Below the pieces are notes generated by a model. The model was given only the letters and a program-made list of their open reading frames with translations. It ran no database searches and was not told the DNA's origin. Below, one piece after another: positions 8,698 through 11,674 of a stretch of DNA of 11,674 nt. The position numbers and the translations under genes were made by a program. Each line of letters opens with the position of its first letter. Position 1 is the first letter of the stretch. The stretch is from Pseudomonadota bacterium (lineage in GTDB: Bacteria > Pseudomonadota > Gammaproteobacteria > Burkholderiales > Burkholderiaceae_C): NCBI GenBank assembly GCA_023460715.1, contig JAEWPH010000114.1, positions 1-11,674 of the forward strand, read 5' to 3'.

Positions 8698-8753
8698 CCG
8701 GAGCTGCGGTTCCGTCCGGATGAGCGACGGAACCGCCTGGCAGGCTTTCTTTT
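8671..8753 (+). promoter_or_regulatory. Structured leader with terminator-like hairpin ahead of the aldolase gene
   Basis: Helices seen directly: CAGCTC 8686-8691 with GAGCTG 8701-8706; GCGGTTCCGTC 8706-8716 with GACGGAACCGC 8726-8736 (11 perfect pairs, 9-nt loop); and a closing AAAGCC 8671-8676 with GGCTTT 8743-8748, followed by a T-rich tract ending at 8753. An alternative fold pairs GCTCAT 8688-8693 and CCGGA 8698-8702 with the continuous 8715-8725. That fold is incompatible with the first two helices. The T-tract begins 9 nt after the 11-bp stem, so termination efficiency is uncertain. The layout suits an attenuator, a riboswitch-like element, or the 3' end of an RNA of about 150 nt starting at 8607. 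Confidence 0.55.
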
Positions 8754-8851
8754 CCCCTTCTCTTTTGCATCGATCGCCTGCCTGAACGGCATGCGTGTGC
8801 GTCCATCCGACGGCCTGTTTTCGGTCGTGTTCTGCCATGAAGGATGTTCCG

Positions 8852-9826
8852 ATGCCATCGCCCCTCTCCCGCCCCACGCCTGCGGGCCCCGTCGCCGATT
8901 TCTCCGGCCTGTGGATTCCGCTCGTCACGCCGTTCCGCCGCGGCCCTGCCGATCAGGCCGATCGAGCCGATCCGGTCGACCACGCCGCCCTGCGCGCGCT
9001 GGTGCACAGCCTGCGCGGCCAGGGCATCGCCGGCCTCGTTGCCTGCGGCTCCACCGGCGAGGCCGCCGCGCTCGATGAAGCCGAGCAGGACGCCGCGCTG
9101 GACACCGTCCTTGCCGCAGCGGACGGCCTGCCCGTGGTGATGGGGCTGTCCGGCTACCACCTGGGCCATGTGCTGGCGCGCGTGCGCAGCCTGGCGCACC
9201 GCCCGCTGGCGGGCCTGCTGGTGCCGCCGCCGCACTACGTCCGTCCGTCCCAGGCGGGCCTGCAGGGCTGGTTCGAATCCATTGCCGAGGCCAGCGCCTT
9301 TCCGCTCATCGTCTACGACATTCCCTACCGCACGGGCGCCACGCTGGAGCTGGCCACGCTGCGCGCCCTGGCCCGCCACCCGCGCATCCGCGCCCTCAAG
9401 GACTGCGGCGGCCAGGCGGCGAAGACGCAGGCGCTGATCGCCGATGGCGCGCTGCAGGTGCTGGCCGGGGAGGACGCGCAGATCTTCGCCACCCTGGCCG
9501 CGGGCGGGGCCGGCGCCATCGCAGCCAGCGCGCATTGGCAGCCGGCGCGCTGGGTGCAGTGCATGCAGGCGATCGCTGCCGGCGACCTGCAGCGCGCTCG
9601 GCAGCTCTGGCAGGCGTTGCTGCCGCTGGTGGAGCCGTTCTTTGCCGAGCCCAACCCGGCGCCGATCAAGGCGCTGCTCGCTGCGCAGGGGCAGATGGAG
9701 GGCGGCTTGCGGGCGCCGATGACGGCGGCATCGCCCGCTTTGGCGCAGCACTTGGTGGCGCTTGCAGAGCAGCAGGACGCGGTATTGGCGCGGTTGGTTG
9801 GCTGCGACCCGCTACCAAGAACATAG
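8852..9826 (+). CDS. Dihydrodipicolinate synthase / N-acetylneuraminate lyase family aldolase
   Basis: This 324-aa class I aldolase is of the DapA/NanA (TIM-barrel) superfamily; DapA condenses pyruvate with aspartate semialdehyde in lysine synthesis. The landmarks are LWIPLVTPF, the pyruvate carboxylate loop CGSTGE (S67, T68), PPPHYVRPSQAG (Y129 matching E. coli Y107), YDIPYRTG (Y155 and R160 matching Y133 and R138), the Schiff-base lysine ALKDCGG (K183), and PNPAPIKALL. All catalytic positions are kept. However, GSTGE and YDIPYRTG differ from the usual GTTGE and YNVPxRTG of housekeeping DapA, so a paralogue with another aldehyde partner is possible. The start is ATG 8852 because AAGGA lies 7-8 nt before it; ATG 8837 has no ribosome site. 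Regulation probably runs through the 8572-8753 leader. The stop TAG lies inside a dispersed repeat. Confidence 0.9.
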   Translation: MPSPLSRPTPAGPVADFSGLWIPLVTPFRRGPADQADRADPVDHAALRALVHSLRGQGIAGLVACGSTGEAAALDEAEQDAALDTVLAAADGLPVVMGLSGYHLGHVLARVRSLAHRPLAGLLVPPPHYVRPSQAGLQGWFESIAEASAFPLIVYDIPYRTGATLELATLRALARHPRIRALKDCGGQAAKTQALIADGALQVLAGEDAQIFATLAAGGAGAIAASAHWQPARWVQCMQAIAAGDLQRARQLWQALLPLVEPFFAEPNPAPIKALLAAQGQMEGGLRAPMTAASPALAQHLVALAEQQDAVLARLVGCDPLPRT

Positions 9827-9901
9827 CTGCCTGCGCTTGATACGCAAGAACTTCAGATATAAATCTATCCGAAATCATTTATTTTCAAGCGCAACCAGCT
9901 A
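9824..9901. repeat. 78-bp inverted-repeat element, copy of the dispersed repeat family
   Basis: The left arm TAGCTG-CC-TGCGCTTGA (9824-9840) pairs with the right arm TCAAGCGCA-AC-CAGCTA (9885-9901): 15 perfect pairs interrupted by a 2-nt internal mismatch. The 44-bp A/T-rich centre includes CAGATATAAATC. The first 15 bases of the left arm belong to the 16-bp core shared with 6710-6725. The first three bases are the aldolase stop codon. It occupies most of the gap between the convergent aldolase and moaD genes, whose remainder holds no gene. No transposase or obvious target duplication is visible. Confidence 0.7.
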
Positions 9902-9959
9902 CATCTTCAGGAGCATGCAGCGTCCACCCTCACGCTGGCGAGCCGCCGCTGCAACCCGA

Positions 9960-10229
9960 TCACCCGCCCGTGACGGGCGGGAAGAACGCCACCTCGGCGC
10001 GGTCGGCCAGGGCCACGTCGTCGCCGCTCATGGTCTGGTCGAGCGCCATGCGCACGGCCCGGCCGCGGGCCAGGCAGTCGGCCCAGGGCGCGCCGCGCGC
10101 GATGAGCTCGTCGCGCAGGGCGCCCAGCGTGGCGGCCGTGGTGCGCACGGTCTCGCTGCCCTGCCCCACGGCTTCGCGGATGGAGGCGAAGTAGCGCACC
10201 TCGATGGTCTTGGGGACGGCGTCGGTCAT
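9960..10229 (-). CDS. moaD: Molybdopterin synthase sulfur carrier (small) subunit MoaD
   Basis: This 89-aa ubiquitin-fold protein carries sulfur as a C-terminal thiocarboxylate to MoaE. The features are the first strand IEVRYFASIREAVG, a helix ATLGALRDELIARG, the strand RMALDQTMSGDDVALADRAE, and the diagnostic end VAFFPPVTGG, whose terminal Gly-Gly is adenylated by MoeB-type enzymes and then loaded with sulfur. The length is slightly above the usual 81-85. The ATG at 10229 overlaps the moeA stop (ATGA), so translation is coupled to moeA. The partner moaE is not next in line: transcription meets the convergent aldolase gene after a 133-bp gap containing the 78-bp inverted repeat. Confidence 0.95.
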   Translation of the reverse strand: MTDAVPKTIEVRYFASIREAVGQGSETVRTTAATLGALRDELIARGAPWADCLARGRAVRMALDQTMSGDDVALADRAEVAFFPPVTGG

Positions 10230-11461
10230 GACATCAGCTCGGCAAAGGGAATGAAGCGCACGGTGTCGCCGCGCGCGATGGGGGTTTCCGGCGGGTTGTC
10301 GACCACGCCGTCGCCCCACGCGGTGGAGGTGAGCACGCCCGAGCCCTGGTGGCTGAACAGCTCCAGGTGCCCGTCCGCGCCCTGGCGCACGCGCAGGAAT
10401 TCGCGCCGCTTGTCGGCCCGCGGCCAGTCGAAGCCGGCAGTGGCCGCAAACGCCTTGGGCGCCACGTCCTGCACGCCCTGCAGGCGCAGCAGAAAGGGCC
10501 GCACCAGGACCAGAAAGGTCATGAAGCTGGACACCGGGTTGCCCGGCAGCCCCATGAAGTGCGCCACGCCCTCGGCGCGCGGAATCTGGCCGTAGGCGAA
10601 CGGCTTGCCCGGCTTCATGGCGATCTGCCACAGGTGCAGCGCGCCCAGCGCTTCGACGGCCGGCTTGATGTGGTCCTCTTCGCCCACGGACACGCCGCCG
10701 CTGGTCAGGATCACGTCGTGCGAGGCGCTGGCGCTGCGCAACGCCTCGATGGTGGCGTCGCGCCGGTCGGGGACGATGCCGAGGTCGGTCACCTCGCAGC
10801 CCAGCCGCTGCAGCAGCGTGCGCAGAAAGAAACGGTTGCTGTTGTAGATGGCGCCGGGCTTCATCTGCTCGGGCGGCACCTCGCCGGGCATGGCCAGTTC
10901 GTCGCCCGTGGAGAACAGGGCCACGCGCGGGCGGCGGGCCACGTCCAGCCGGCCTAGGCCGATGCTGGCGGCCAGCCCCAGGGCGGCGGGCGTGAGGCGC
11001 GTGCCGGCGGCCAGCACCTGTGCGCCCAGGGCGATGTCCTCGCCCGCGCGGCGGATCCACTGGTGCGCGGCGGGCACGGCGTTCACGCGCACGCTGCAGC
11101 CCTCGTCCAGCGCTTCGCAGTCCTCCTGCATGATGATCGCGTCCGCCCCTTCGGGCAGCGGCGCGCCGGTGAAGATGCGGGCGGCCGTGCCGGCGGCCAG
11201 GGGCGTGCCCAGGCTGCCTGCGGGAATGCGCTGCGACACCGGCAGCACGACGCCTGCGGCGGCCACATCGGCGCAGCGCACGGCGTAGCCGTCCATGGCA
11301 CTGTTGTCCTGGGGCGGCACCTGCAGCGGCGACACGGCCGCGGCGCGCAGCACGCGGCCGTCGGCATTGAAGGTGTCCACGGCGTCGATCCCGGCCAGCG
11401 GGGTGGCCTGGGCCAGCAGATCAGCCAGCGCATCGGCCAGCGGCTTCATCGGAGGGCGCAT
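10226..11461 (-). CDS. moeA: Molybdopterin molybdenumtransferase MoeA
   Basis: This 411-aa enzyme inserts molybdate into adenylylated molybdopterin, the last common step of Moco synthesis, in the cytoplasm. The conserved blocks are VPPQDNSAMDGYA (49-60, D57), RIFTGAPLPEGADAII (95-110), FSTGDEL with E188, SGGVSVGEEDHIK (254-266, D263), MKPGKPFAYG (K283, K286) and LPGNPVSSFMTF (305-316). The C-terminal MoeA domain IV follows. The length matches the family (about 405-415), and catalytic Asp/Glu/Lys positions of E. coli MoeA are present. The start ATG 11461 has AAGGA 9 nt upstream; ATG 11449 is an in-frame alternative. moaD follows with an ATGA overlap. A repeat element begins only about 15-20 bp upstream of the start, so the promoter is either within that element or further upstream outside the window. 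Confidence 0.97.
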   Translation of the reverse strand: MRPPMKPLADALADLLAQATPLAGIDAVDTFNADGRVLRAAAVSPLQVPPQDNSAMDGYAVRCADVAAAGVVLPVSQRIPAGSLGTPLAAGTAARIFTGAPLPEGADAIIMQEDCEALDEGCSVRVNAVPAAHQWIRRAGEDIALGAQVLAAGTRLTPAALGLAASIGLGRLDVARRPRVALFSTGDELAMPGEVPPEQMKPGAIYNSNRFFLRTLLQRLGCEVTDLGIVPDRRDATIEALRSASASHDVILTSGGVSVGEEDHIKPAVEALGALHLWQIAMKPGKPFAYGQIPRAEGVAHFMGLPGNPVSSFMTFLVLVRPFLLRLQGVQDVAPKAFAATAGFDWPRADKRREFLRVRQGADGHLELFSHQGSGVLTSTAWGDGVVDNPPETPIARGDTVRFIPFAELMS

Positions 11462-11473
11462 CGGAGAAGGTCC

Positions 11474-11674
11474 TTAGAACTTGTTTACGATCTCGCAGGG
11501 GTCGCGTTGGAGCGCAATCGGAATGAGTGGACGCTTCGGATGCGCCGCATGGGCTCATGCCCATGCAAGCATTCGAGGCGTTCAATCGCCCGATTTCGCT
11601 CCAACCCTTCGGGCAGTGGCGTTTGCGGGCGGTCTGCGGCGTTGCGGCGCTTGCCAATAGCCGAGCTATTGGCA
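11474..11674. repeat. Inverted-repeat-rich element upstream of moeA, running past the window edge
   Basis: A long imperfect hairpin spans 11506-11605. The outer arms GTTGGAGCGCAATCG (11506-11520) and CGATTTCGCTCCAAC (11591-11605) match at 14 of 15 positions. The middle arms 11529-11543 and 11569-11583 match at 12 of 15, with all three mismatches able to form G-U pairs. The inner arms GCATGGGC (11547-11554) and GCCCATGC (11559-11566) are perfect around TCAT. A second palindrome, TGCCAATAGC-CGA-GCTATTGGCA, ends exactly at the window edge (11652-11674). The sequence resembles repeat elements I recall from Acidovorax-type genomes. Reading frames through it look spurious. The element's true left boundary is a guess. 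Confidence 0.6.

Noticed and set aside
8671..8706. Minus-strand terminator CAGCTC...GAGCTG followed by GGGTTTTTT
   Set aside because: The structure is real as sequence, but no minus-strand gene ends here. It more likely reflects the A-run of the plus-strand leader. Kept as a possible block to antisense transcription only.
9962..9980. Hairpin CCCGCCCG-TGA-CGGGCGGG
   Set aside because: It is inside the last codons of moaD and has no T-tract on either strand, so I do not call a terminator.
11421..11657. 78-codon minus-strand frame over the terminal repeat
   Set aside because: It lies within a hairpin-rich repeat and overlaps the moeA start. I judge it a spurious ORF of the kind such repeats produce.

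Overview
The window is high-GC DNA from a betaproteobacterium, most likely a member of the Comamonadaceae close to Acidovorax. The support is the codon use, the protein families, and short intergenic repeats of the ATAGCTG...GCGCTT type that I associate with that family. No database search was possible, so the genus is an inference.

Layout. Positions 1-3337 carry three minus-strand genes: a class I SAM-dependent methyltransferase cut by the window edge, a GNAT acetyltransferase, and an aldehyde dehydrogenase resembling coniferyl aldehyde dehydrogenase. Positions 3564-6591 hold a small membrane protein with a TTG start and clpB, both minus strand. clpB is preceded by a near-perfect heat-shock (sigma-32) promoter. 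Positions 6798-7537 are a two-gene minus-strand unit: a 76-aa protein of unknown function joined by an ATGA overlap to moaE. Positions 7623-9826 are a plus-strand block: an 84-aa unknown protein, a 53-aa DUF3149-like membrane protein, a strong terminator, a 108-aa unknown protein, and a dihydrodipicolinate-synthase-family aldolase. The aldolase has an unusual structured leader with its own promoter and a 29-codon ORF. Positions 9960-11461 hold moeA and moaD on the minus strand, again joined by ATGA. The window ends in a repeat element rich in inverted repeats.

How the genes fit together. MoaD and MoaE form molybdopterin synthase, and MoeA inserts molybdate into the finished cofactor. This is therefore a molybdenum-cofactor locus whose moaE is separated from moeA-moaD by 2.4 kb of oppositely transcribed genes. 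ClpB is the heat-shock disaggregase. The other genes have no obvious functional link to these.

The most interesting unexplained signal is the region 8572-8753 ahead of the aldolase. It combines a TATACT promoter, a probably leaderless 29-codon ORF ending in a lysine-rich stretch, and mutually exclusive RNA helices ending in a U-rich tract. It could be an attenuator or an independent small RNA. Also notable are the repeat family (three traces), one copy of which supplies the aldolase stop codon, and the long wobble-paired hairpin element at the right end.
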